In this document: piece after piece, positions 8,330-16,322 of the stretch
How positions within the stretch are numbered: the first letter of the stretch is position 1
How the letters are laid out: each line of letters starts with the position of its first letter
NCBI GenBank assembly: GCA_016190485.1
Contig: JACPQN010000132.1
Location: 1-36,338, forward strand
Source of the DNA: Chloroflexota bacterium
GTDB taxonomy: Bacteria; Chloroflexota; Dehalococcoidia; SHYD01
Reading direction: 5' to 3'
Length of the DNA stretch: 36,338 nt
Made by a program: the position numbers and the translations under genes
Notes under the pieces: generated by a model
The model's input: the letters and a program-made list of their open reading frames with translations, nothing else
The model's database searches: none
Told to the model about the DNA's origin: nothing

Positions 8330-10228
8330 CTACTCCGCCGGAATAACCGGCAGCACTACGTGGGACGGGTGCGCGGCGCTGTGGTGTACCGTGTTCTCCG
8401 CCACCTGGGTGTGGGTGTGCATCCCGATGTGCTCTCCAGTGTTGGGGTTCACGTCGAAGCGGGGAAAGTTGCTGGATGAGACGTCCAGCCGGATGCGGTG
8501 CCCCGCCTTGAAGAGGTTGGACGTGGGGTAGAGGGTGATGGTCACCGGGTGCACCGCTCCCTGCCGCATCAGCTCCGGGTGGGTCCAGGAATCGCGGTAG
8601 CGCATGCGCATGATGGAGTCCGTCAGGTTCAGCGCGTAGCCCTCGGGGTAGTCGGCGCTGGGAGGATAGACGTCGATGAGCTTGGCGGTGAAGTCGGTGT
8701 CGGGCGCCGTGGACTCGATGTACAGCCGCACCTCGATGGGCCCCGTCACCTCGGTGTCCTCCGCCAGAGGCTCGGTCTGGAAGACCAGCACGTCGTGGCG
8801 GGAGGCCAGGGGCAGGTAGGGTGGATTCGCCCCGAAGATATCGGGCCGCTCCCGCTGGTCATAGCCCCCGGGCGTCACGATCTGCTCCACCCGCATGGTC
8901 TGTGGCAACGTTGTGGGGTCGGCCACCCCGGCGGGCACCGGCCTTAGCGCCGAAAGGGATGAGACGTTGCCACCGATGGTGGGCACTGGGTCTGTGGGGT
9001 CGAACACGTAGCGGCTGTACGACTCCTGCGGCGGCGGGCGGTGGGACGAGAGGCCGCCGCCCGGCTGGAGGTAGTAATTGGTGGAGCGAGTGCGGGCCAG
9101 CGGCCACTCCTGCTCGGCCCGCCAGCGCCCGCCGTGGAAGAGGCGTCCCGACTTTGTCCTGTGCCCCCCGCCCCCGCCCATGACGAAGAGCTTCAGCGGC
9201 GGCTCGCTCGCGATGCCCGTCTCCTCCCCCTTCAGCCACTGGTCGAACCAGGCAAGCTGGAGCTCCCGGAAGTCGGGCACCGCCGCCTCCGGCCCGAACT
9301 CCACGTCCCCCGCGTAGGGCTGCTCCGGGGTCCGGCCGCCGTGGGTCCAGGGTCCCATGATCACCTTCACAGGCCCCTTCTTGCGTGCGGTCAGGCCCAC
9401 GAAGTTCTCTAAAGTGGCCCGGGTGTAAGAGTCGTACCAGCCGCCGGAGAGGTAGATGGGCACGTCGGCATGGCCGTCCCAGTGCTCGGCGATGCCCAGG
9501 CTGGGCTGCTTCCAGAAGTCGGAGTAGTCGGACCGGGTGTAGATGTCGAAGAGCCAGCGCTGGTAGTTGGGCGCCAGGGCCAGGGGCGACTGCCCTGGCT
9601 TGATGGGGAGCCGGGTCAGCCAGGCGCGGATGTCCGCGCTGTTGAGGGCCGCGGTCGCGCCGGGCCGCCCGCGCAGCGCCGCGTTGGTGTTGACGGCCGC
9701 GTGCCAGAAGGCCCAGCAGAAGAAGCGTAGCTCCAGCGCGCCGCCCTGCCGCACGGAGGAGAAGTAGGCGTGGGAGCCGCCGAAGTTGGGCCACATAGCC
9801 GCCAGGTGAGGCGGGTTGAGGCAGGCTGGGGCGCTCTGGGTCCAGGCGGCGTAGGAGGTGCCATGAGTGCCTACCTTGCCGTTGCACCAGGGCTGGCTCC
9901 CAATCCAGGCCAGGGTGTCGTAGCCGTCCTCCGCCTCCTGGGTCAGGAAGTTCAGCTCCCCTTCGGAAGCGTGGCAGCCCCGGCAGTCCTGGAGCACCGC
10001 CGCGTAGCCCCGGCGCGCCCAGTACTCGCCGGAGTCTCGTCGGCGGGTGAGGTCGTGCTTGCCGTAGGGCGTGCGCTCCAGCATCACGGGAAAGGGGCCT
10101 GGCAGCGGCTCGCCGTCCCGCGCGGGGCGGTAGACGTCGCAGACCAGGCGGACGCCGTCCCGCATGGGGATCAGCAGATCCAGGGATACCACCACGTCAT
10201 ACTCGGGTTTGGAGACCTGGAATGCCAT
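8330..10228 (-). CDS. CocE/NonD family hydrolase (X-Pro dipeptidyl-peptidase S15-like)
   Basis: MRDGVRLVCDVYRPA..., GTHGTSYAAWTQ nucleophile region, LSGGWYDSYTRATLENF, C-terminal jelly-roll-like DLTDSIMRMRYRDS. Confidence 0.92.
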   Translation of the reverse strand: MAFQVSKPEYDVVVSLDLLIPMRDGVRLVCDVYRPARDGEPLPGPFPVMLERTPYGKHDLTRRRDSGEYWARRGYAAVLQDCRGCHASEGELNFLTQEAEDGYDTLAWIGSQPWCNGKVGTHGTSYAAWTQSAPACLNPPHLAAMWPNFGGSHAYFSSVRQGGALELRFFCWAFWHAAVNTNAALRGRPGATAALNSADIRAWLTRLPIKPGQSPLALAPNYQRWLFDIYTRSDYSDFWKQPSLGIAEHWDGHADVPIYLSGGWYDSYTRATLENFVGLTARKKGPVKVIMGPWTHGGRTPEQPYAGDVEFGPEAAVPDFRELQLAWFDQWLKGEETGIASEPPLKLFVMGGGGGHRTKSGRLFHGGRWRAEQEWPLARTRSTNYYLQPGGGLSSHRPPPQESYSRYVFDPTDPVPTIGGNVSSLSALRPVPAGVADPTTLPQTMRVEQIVTPGGYDQRERPDIFGANPPYLPLASRHDVLVFQTEPLAEDTEVTGPIEVRLYIESTAPDTDFTAKLIDVYPPSADYPEGYALNLTDSIMRMRYRDSWTHPELMRQGAVHPVTITLYPTSNLFKAGHRIRLDVSSSNFPRFDVNPNTGEHIGMHTHTQVAENTVHHSAAHPSHVVLPVIPAE

Positions 10229-10274
10229 GAGCGCACCTCCGCAGCCACAGGAGTCGGCACGAGGTAGTATAGCG

Positions 10275-10360
10275 AATGCGGCCGCGCCCGCACAGGCGCG
10301 ACGCCCGCTTCGTTTCCGCTTCGTATTGCAGAATAAATGCGGTCACGCCCGCACAGGCGC
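10275..10360 (+). repeat. Two direct copies of AATGCGGYCRCGCCCGCACAGGCGC (10275-10299 and 10336-10360)
   Basis: 25-bp units with 2 mismatches, 61-bp period. Confidence 0.8.
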
Positions 10361-10444
10361 CGGCCTGCCCATCGCCATCCCTCCCTCCGATCCGATACAA
10401 TGCGAGCATTCGGAGCCATACACTCCCGCCAGAAAGGAACCGCC

Positions 10445-11299
10445 ATGGTCGAAATCAAGAAAACACCCGACGGCATCGAGATCCCTCCTCCAGGGCCCGA
10501 GGATGTCCTGTACGAGCAGGGGGAAGGCTTCGCTCGCATCGTCTTGAACCGCCCGACCATCCTCAATGCCCTGAACAAGAACATGCACCGGCTCCTCCAT
10601 GCGGCGCTCATCCGGGCCGAGGAGGACGATGAGGTCAGGGCTGTGCTGCTGACGGGCGCAGGACGCTCCTTCTCCGCGGGAGGCGACCTCTATTCTTCCC
10701 TCTACCCGGACGACGAGCCGGCCCCCAGCACCCTGGATGTCCAGCTCCTCATCTGGAGCCTTACCAAACCGGTCATCGCAGCGGTGCGGGGCAACGCCGT
10801 GGGGCAGGCCTGCGAGCTGGCGGGCATCTGCGACTTCACTATCGCGGCGGAGGGGGCCCGGCTGGGGGAGATCCAGATCCGGCACGGCTTCAACCCGCCG
10901 GTGCTTATCACGCCTTTTCTGGTGGGCCTCAAGAGCGCCAAAGAGCTGCTGCTGCTGGGGGAGACGGTGGATGCCCACGAGGCGCAGCGTCTGGGCCTGG
11001 TGAACCGGGTGGTGCCGGAGGACCAACTGGATGCCGCCGCCGAAGCCATGGCCCGCAAGCTGGCTGCTCTGCCCCAGACCACGGTGCGGCTGAACAAGCT
11101 GCTGGTCAATCGGGCCTACGAGCTGGCGGGCTTCCGGGAGGCGCTGAACTACCGGGACGATCCGGCCATTGCCGAGCTGGCCGGCCGCACCCGAGATGAT
11201 GCCCGGGCCCAGGAGCGCTTGAAGGTGCTCCACGAGGGCGGCTGGTACGCGTTCCTGAAGAACCGCGATGCCATGTACAAGAAGGAAGACGCGCCGTAA
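10445..11299 (+). CDS. Enoyl-CoA hydratase/isomerase family protein
   Basis: MVEIKKTPDGIEIPP...LNRPTILNALNKNMH...GAGRSFSAGGDLYSS...GNAVGQACELAGICDFTIA. Confidence 0.93.
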   Translation: MVEIKKTPDGIEIPPPGPEDVLYEQGEGFARIVLNRPTILNALNKNMHRLLHAALIRAEEDDEVRAVLLTGAGRSFSAGGDLYSSLYPDDEPAPSTLDVQLLIWSLTKPVIAAVRGNAVGQACELAGICDFTIAAEGARLGEIQIRHGFNPPVLITPFLVGLKSAKELLLLGETVDAHEAQRLGLVNRVVPEDQLDAAAEAMARKLAALPQTTVRLNKLLVNRAYELAGFREALNYRDDPAIAELAGRTRDDARAQERLKVLHEGGWYAFLKNRDAMYKKEDAP

Positions 11300-11316
11300 G
11301 CAATGCTGGAGCGTCC

Positions 11317-11438
11317 GAGAGTGTTTAAGAATCCGCTCACCCTTGTCGAAGGGCGAGCGCCGTGGTTCGACAAAGCCTGTCCTGAGCCTGCCGAAGGGCT
11401 CACCACGAGCGGCCAAACACGTTGTTAAACACCCTCTC
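11317..11438. mobile_element. MITE-like repeat element (122 bp) with imperfect terminal inverted repeats and flanking GCGTCC
   Basis: Left end GAGAGTGTTTAA, right end TTAAACACCCTCTC; flanked by GCGTCC at 11311-11316 and 11439-11444; the interior carries the TGTCCTGAGCCTGCCGAAGGG core. Confidence 0.55.
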
Positions 11439-11642
11439 GCGTCCCGCTGGCCGGCGGGCGGTAGGGTCCCGCCACCAAGCGCGGTCGCCATTGCCATGCC
11501 GCGGCAGGGGATGTAATATGCACTAACCTTATAGGCTCGATAGCCTCATGCCGTAGCGAGCACAAGGCGAGCGCCGCGCGCAGGGCTCGGATCGTTGCCG
11601 GATAGGTTCGCGGCCGGTGCTTGTTTAGTGAAGGAGGGTCAG

Positions 11643-13289
11643 ATGGCCAGGGTAGCATATCGGCGGGTCATCGCGTTTATCCTGGCTGGCGCTACAGCCG
11701 CCATCCTGGGCTGTGCGCCCGCGGCCCAGCCGTCGGCCCAGCCTGCGCCCGGGGCGGAGCAGAAGCCCCAGTACGGCGGCGTCTTTGTTACCCACCGGGC
11801 CGAATCCGACACACCGAGCTTCGATGCCCACCGGGAGAACACCTTCAACCTCATGCGTCCCCTCAGCTCGATCTGGGACAACGTGGTCCGGTATTCTCCG
11901 GAGGACCGTGACAAGATCGTCCCGGACCTGGCGGAGAAGTGGGACTTCTCCCAGGACGGCAAGACCCTGACCTTCTCCATCCGCAAGGGTGTCAAGTTCC
12001 ACAGCGGCGACCCGCTGACCGCCACAGACATCAAGTTCACCCTGGATCGGATCCGCGGGGTGGTGACCCAGGGACCAGGCGCACTCGCCAACTCCTCCCG
12101 CAAGGACCTGCTGCGCTCCATCGACCGGATCGAGACGCCGGATGGCACTACGGTGGTGCTCCGGCTCAAGAGCCCTCAGGCCTCGTTGCTGGAGGTGCTG
12201 ACGGACCACCTGAACCCGGTCTATAGCAAGACCTGGGTAGAGGCCGGCCACGATCTGGCCAAGGAGGTGAACGGCACCGGCCCTTTCAAGTTCAAAGAGT
12301 ACATCCGGGGCACCAGCACCGAGGTGGTGAAGAACGAGAGCTACTGGAACCCCGGACTGCCCTACCTGGACGGCATCAAGACCTACATCATCCCCGACAG
12401 CAGCACGGCGCTGGCGGCGCTACGGACCGGACAGATGATGTTCATGACTATGACCGCAGAGCAGGAGACCACCCTGCGACCCCTGGTGGAGAAGGGAGAG
12501 GTGCCGCTCGACCTGATCCGGGTCCCGGCGGGGCGGTCCGGAGCCTCCCTCTTCCTCAACACCACCCGTAAGCCCTTCGACGATCCCCGGGTGCGCAAGG
12601 CCGTGACTTTGGCCACGAACCGGGAGGACTTCCTGAAGCTGACTGGGCGGGACGGCTCGGTGGTGGCGGGGTGGGTGATCCCCGGGAGCTTCTGGGGGCT
12701 CCCGCCGGGGGAGCTGGAGAAGATCCCCGGCTACAAGAAGGACAAAGAGGCGGAGCGGGCCGAGGCCCGGAAGCTCCTGGCGGAGGCTGGGTACCCCAGC
12801 GGGCTGACCGTCAAGGGTATGACCCGCACGGAGCAGAACTACATCGACACCGCCATCCGCTGGGCCGACCAGCTCGGGAAGGTGGGCATCACTCTGAAGA
12901 TCGAGCCGGTGGACCTCTCCATCGCCTATGAGCGGTTTGCCAAATACGACTATGAAGCGGGACCCTTCGGCGCGGGCGCCGGCACCACGCCGGACCCCGA
13001 CACCTTCTACGGCCAGTTCATCCTGTGCGGCTCGCCGCGCAACTACAGCGGCTGGTGCGACTCCAAGTTCGAGGAGCTTTACAGCAGGCAGCAGCAGGCG
13101 CTGGACCCTGTGGAGCGCCGGAAAATCGTCTGGGAGATCGAGAAGTACGTGCTGGAGCAGGCGCCGACGCTGCCCGGCGGTGTATCGAGCCCCTCCGTGT
13201 GGGCCGTCAACAAGCAGGTGCGGGGCTGGATTCCCCAGTACAGCGAGTACAACCACTCCCGCCTGGACACCGTGTGGCTAGCCCGCTAG
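11643..13289 (+). CDS. ABC transporter substrate-binding lipoprotein, peptide/nickel type (SBP_bac_5)
   Basis: Lipobox AAILGC; YSPEDRDKIVPDLAEKWDFSQDGKTLTFSIRKGVKFHSGDPLTATDIKFTLDRI. Confidence 0.93.
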   Translation: MARVAYRRVIAFILAGATAAILGCAPAAQPSAQPAPGAEQKPQYGGVFVTHRAESDTPSFDAHRENTFNLMRPLSSIWDNVVRYSPEDRDKIVPDLAEKWDFSQDGKTLTFSIRKGVKFHSGDPLTATDIKFTLDRIRGVVTQGPGALANSSRKDLLRSIDRIETPDGTTVVLRLKSPQASLLEVLTDHLNPVYSKTWVEAGHDLAKEVNGTGPFKFKEYIRGTSTEVVKNESYWNPGLPYLDGIKTYIIPDSSTALAALRTGQMMFMTMTAEQETTLRPLVEKGEVPLDLIRVPAGRSGASLFLNTTRKPFDDPRVRKAVTLATNREDFLKLTGRDGSVVAGWVIPGSFWGLPPGELEKIPGYKKDKEAERAEARKLLAEAGYPSGLTVKGMTRTEQNYIDTAIRWADQLGKVGITLKIEPVDLSIAYERFAKYDYEAGPFGAGAGTTPDPDTFYGQFILCGSPRNYSGWCDSKFEELYSRQQQALDPVERRKIVWEIEKYVLEQAPTLPGGVSSPSVWAVNKQVRGWIPQYSEYNHSRLDTVWLAR

Positions 13290-13398
13290 TGCGCAGGCCT
13301 GCGCACCGCGTAGCTGAGTAAGGAGGTGGAAGCAATCAGAGGAGCCGCCCAAGGGCTATCTAGCCTTTCGTCTTTATGTTCAAAGGAGGGTTGGTGAC

Positions 13399-14172
13399 AT
13401 GCCTTACGAGAACCTCATCTACGAGAAGCAGGACCGCATTGCCACGGTCACCCTCAACCGGCCCGAGTATCTGAACGCCTTTTCGCCGGGCATGGGGACC
13501 GATATTGCCAACGTCTTTGATGAGATCGCCGGCGATGACGAGGTGCTGGTGACCATCCTGACCGGCGCAGGCAGAGGCTTCAGCGCAGGAGCCTTCGTGC
13601 GGGACCCCAACACCCACGCGGTGAACAGCGCCGGAGAAGGTCTCCGCGGACGGGCGGGGCGAGGATCCTTCCCCTGGGAGCACCCGAAGCCCATCATTGC
13701 GGCCGTTAATGGCCCGGCTTACGGCGCGGGGCTCAATCTGGTGCTCTCCTGCGACATCATCCTGGCTGCGCCGGAGGCCCGCTTCTGCTTCCCCATGGCC
13801 CGGCTGGGCATCCTTCCGGCGTGGCCGGGCGCGCCCGCGCTGGCCCTCTACGTGGGGAAGGCGAAGGCGGCAGAGATGACGCTCATGGCCCGCCCCGTGG
13901 ATGGCGAGGACGCCTACCGCTGGGGCTTGGCCAACAAGTGCGTGCCCCTGAGCGAGCTGATGGACGAGGCCCGGGCCTGGGCGCAGGAGATCGCTGCCTT
14001 GGCGCCGCTGTCTACCAAGCTGATCAAGGATGACCTGCGGGAGAGCTTTGAGGGCCATTTCAACCGGAGCGCCAACCGCCTGCGCTTCATGGCCCTGGGG
14101 ATGACCGAAGACCGGGAGGAAGGCCACCGGGCCTGGCGGGAGAAGCGGGCCCCGGTGTTCAAAGGCCGCTAG
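13399..14172 (+). CDS. Enoyl-CoA hydratase/isomerase family protein
   Basis: TLNRPEYLNAFSPGMG, GAGRGFSAGAFVRD, GPAYGAGLNLVLSCDIILA. Confidence 0.92.
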   Translation: MPYENLIYEKQDRIATVTLNRPEYLNAFSPGMGTDIANVFDEIAGDDEVLVTILTGAGRGFSAGAFVRDPNTHAVNSAGEGLRGRAGRGSFPWEHPKPIIAAVNGPAYGAGLNLVLSCDIILAAPEARFCFPMARLGILPAWPGAPALALYVGKAKAAEMTLMARPVDGEDAYRWGLANKCVPLSELMDEARAWAQEIAALAPLSTKLIKDDLRESFEGHFNRSANRLRFMALGMTEDREEGHRAWREKRAPVFKGR

Positions 14173-14197
14173 TGTCCTGAGTCAGAGATTGGGTGAA

Positions 14198-14280
14198 ATT
14201 GTCATTCTGAGCGTTAGCGAAGAATCTGGGGTGGCTGGGCCTCCCCCAGCCAGATGCTTCACTTCGTTCAGCATGACAGT
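14198..14280. repeat. Long imperfect inverted repeat (TGTCATTCTGAGCG…GAATCTGG…CCAGATGCTTC…CAGCATGACA)
   Basis: Arms pair over about 30 nt with few mismatches; intergenic, MITE/REP-like. Confidence 0.7.
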
Positions 14281-14354
14281 GTACATGCCACGTTGTTCAG
14301 CGAACTAACGATTCGGGCCGCTAGCTCCTCAAGAGTTGCCGGTTGGTAGTTGGT

Positions 14355-14390
14355 AGGGGCGCCTTCTTTGGCAAAGGGGAAGGCGCTCCT
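14355..14390 (+). promoter_or_regulatory. Strong leader hairpin AGGGGCGCCTTC-N12-GAAGGCGCTCCT
   Basis: 11/12 paired stem about 50 nt upstream of the HMA selenoprotein start. Confidence 0.5.
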
Positions 14391-14439
14391 TCACCTAGTT
14401 TCTCATAACGCTGGCAGACCTGTGCGAGGTGGTACATCC

Positions 14440-14694
14440 ATGAGCGACGAGTCCCTGACCCTGGCCACCCCCAACGCGTACTGAGAGAGCTGAGCCAGGT
14501 TCGTTACCCGTGAGGTAACGCCTCTGCCAGGCATCAAGCGCGTGGCCTTCGAGCTGCGCAGCAAGTCCGTTACTGTCACCTTCGACCCGCAGCAGGTGGC
14601 CGCGGAGGAGATCAGCCAGGCCATCCAGCGGGCCGACCAGGCCATGGCCGGCTCTCCCAGCAACCCCAAGAACCAGCGCTCGCCGCGCGGCTAG
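14440..14694 (+). CDS. Candidate selenoprotein: HMA-domain heavy-metal-binding protein/metal chaperone with UxxU in place of CxxC (84 aa; UGA at 14482-14484 and 14491-14493)
   Basis: In-frame translation MSDESLTLATPNAY[TGA]ES[TGA]ARFVTREVTPLPGIKRVAFELRSKSVTVTFDPQQVAAEEISQAIQRADQAMAGSPSNPKNQRSPRG*. It aligns to the HMA fold with both TGAs at the CxxC positions. SD-like GAGGTGG upstream of ATG. The stop overlaps the convergent gene's stop. Confidence 0.8.
14494..14532 (+). promoter_or_regulatory. Candidate bacterial SECIS element
   Basis: Immediately 3' of the second UGA: GCC AGG UUC GUUACC-CGUGA-GGUAAC G CCU. Perfect 6-bp apical stem, 5-nt loop containing G-U, U-rich internal bulge, AGG/CCU lower stem. 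Confidence 0.55.
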
Positions 14695-15548
14695 AGCAGC
14701 GTGGCCCTGGGGGTGCGCCGCAGCCGCCACAGGCTGGGGAAGCTGGCCCGGTCCACCTTCAGGATGGCCGCGTACTTGCGAGCCTGGTCCAGGTGGCTGG
14801 GGTCTCCGGTCCGCCGGTACCGGTTGAAGCAGTCCAGCATCTTGTCGGCGATGAGGTTCATGTCGAAGCCGAGAATGTAGCGCTCGCTGGCCTCGTTCAT
14901 GGCCGACATGTAGATCTCGAAGTAGGAGGCCAGCTTGGCCAGCAGCGCGCGCTGCTGGGTGGCCTCCGCCAGCTCGTGTCTCGAGGCCATCTCGTAGTAG
15001 CTGCGGCCGGTGGACACGTGATAGGGGATGTCCACCGTGGGGGCAGTCGTGTAGGACCTGCGCCAGCGGTTCCGGCGGCGGCGCCGCAGGCTGGCGGGAA
15101 AGACCCCGGTGATAAAGAGAGAGTAGTCACCCAGCTTGCGGTACGCCTCGAAGCGGTTGGGAAAGCGGGCGGCGCTCTGCATCTCGTCGAGCAAATCCGA
15201 GAGCATGTGGCCGGCGCGCCGGTTGTCCCGCACCAGGGGGAAGAGGTCCCGGGTGAGGAGGAACCCGGCCATCATGCCGGAGAGATAGTCGATGACGGAG
15301 CCGTCGGTGCTATGACGGTTGACATAAAGTGTCTTTATGAGGAACAGATCGAAGAGGCTGCGTAGGGGAATGCTCTTGATCTCGCCGATGTCGTCGTAGA
15401 AGGCGCTCAGCAGCGCCTCCACCTCGGCGCTGAAGGCGGCGTCGGCCACGTTCTTTCCCGTGTGCTGGAGGATGGCGCCCTTAAGGCGCTGAATCCTCTC
15501 CTCTAACACCCACATCGGCCCGTCGGCTCGTCGCGCGTATTCTCCCAT
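14691..15548 (-). CDS. Hypothetical protein (285 aa)
   Basis: Long ORF with sensible composition, 3-nt gap from the upstream gene; no family recognised. Confidence 0.75.
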   Translation of the reverse strand: MGEYARRADGPMWVLEERIQRLKGAILQHTGKNVADAAFSAEVEALLSAFYDDIGEIKSIPLRSLFDLFLIKTLYVNRHSTDGSVIDYLSGMMAGFLLTRDLFPLVRDNRRAGHMLSDLLDEMQSAARFPNRFEAYRKLGDYSLFITGVFPASLRRRRRNRWRRSYTTAPTVDIPYHVSTGRSYYEMASRHELAEATQQRALLAKLASYFEIYMSAMNEASERYILGFDMNLIADKMLDCFNRYRRTGDPSHLDQARKYAAILKVDRASFPSLWRLRRTPRATLL

Positions 15549-15551
15549 AAA

Positions 15552-16322
15552 TTATGAGGTGGACTGGGCCGCGACCGCAAGACATCGCCGGAGCTTGCCC
15601 AGGCGGGCAAGCGCCCGCCGAAGGTGGGGGAGCAGGAGCTGCGTCGTGGCGTCCATGACGCAGTAGCCCGCCCCGATGGCCGAGGGCGGATTGGCCGCGG
15701 AGATGCCCAGCACCGGCGCCTGTGTCGCCCATGCCCAGGTGCCGATGGCGGTCCCGTAGTACTCCAGCGCCATGGTGGCCACGAAGGAGATGGCAAAGAA
15801 GAGGGGGTCTCTGCCCCGGACGAGGAAGGCCGCGAGGAGGAACCAGGCGTAGAGGCCGAGCCGGTCCGGGTGCGGCGCCAGGAGCGCCCCGTAGATCGCC
15901 CAGAGCGCGCTGCCCAGCAGCACACCCGACACCAGCGTGCGGGCCCTGCTGCGCAGAGCGGGCAGCCCCGCCAATCGGAACGCGGCCAGGTAGAAGAGGC
16001 CGTGGCCGGGCGGCACGTACAGCGGCAGGTTGCCCATCCTGTACTCGTACATCCGCCACACCAGGGAACCGAAGCACTCGTAGAGGGTGGCGACGCCGAT
16101 CATGGTGCCCACGGCCAGGCGCTCCTCTGGGCGCGCCCGCCAGAGGGCGGCCACCACAAACAGCCACGTGAGCCCACCGACGACGTTCTGCCAGAAGAGG
16201 TCGCCCAGCACCGCGTCCAGCTTCCCGGCCACCAGGACGTACGCCGTCAGCGCGCCCACGTACACCAGCGCCGGGCGGCTCTGCGTACCACGGAGAGCAA
16301 CACCGACGCCCGGGGGCGTCAC
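15552..16322 (-). CDS. Hypothetical polytopic membrane protein (contains YVPPGHGLFYL)
   Basis: Multiple TM segments; 4-nt overlap with the upstream methyltransferase gene. Confidence 0.8.
   Translation of the reverse strand: MTPPGVGVALRGTQSRPALVYVGALTAYVLVAGKLDAVLGDLFWQNVVGGLTWLFVVAALWRARPEERLAVGTMIGVATLYECFGSLVWRMYEYRMGNLPLYVPPGHGLFYLAAFRLAGLPALRSRARTLVSGVLLGSALWAIYGALLAPHPDRLGLYAWFLLAAFLVRGRDPLFFAISFVATMALEYYGTAIGTWAWATQAPVLGISAANPPSAIGAGYCVMDATTQLLLPHLRRALARLGKLRRCLAVAAQSTS

Noticed and set aside
14440-14694. Simple pseudogene explanation for the interrupted HMA frame
   Set aside because: Both TGAs replace exactly the two CxxC positions, with no frameshift or other stop and a SECIS-like hairpin after them. 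Kept as the main alternative to test, but less likely.
14440-14694. Alternative genetic code (UGA = Trp/Gly) instead of selenocysteine
   Set aside because: Many genes in the window end in TGA at expected C-termini, and Trp/Gly at both CxxC positions would abolish the metal site.
14395-14730. Minus-strand ORFs 14395-14730 and 14403-14669 as the coding content of this interval
   Set aside because: Their translations match nothing recognisable, whereas the plus-strand frame through the two TGAs gives a clear HMA domain.
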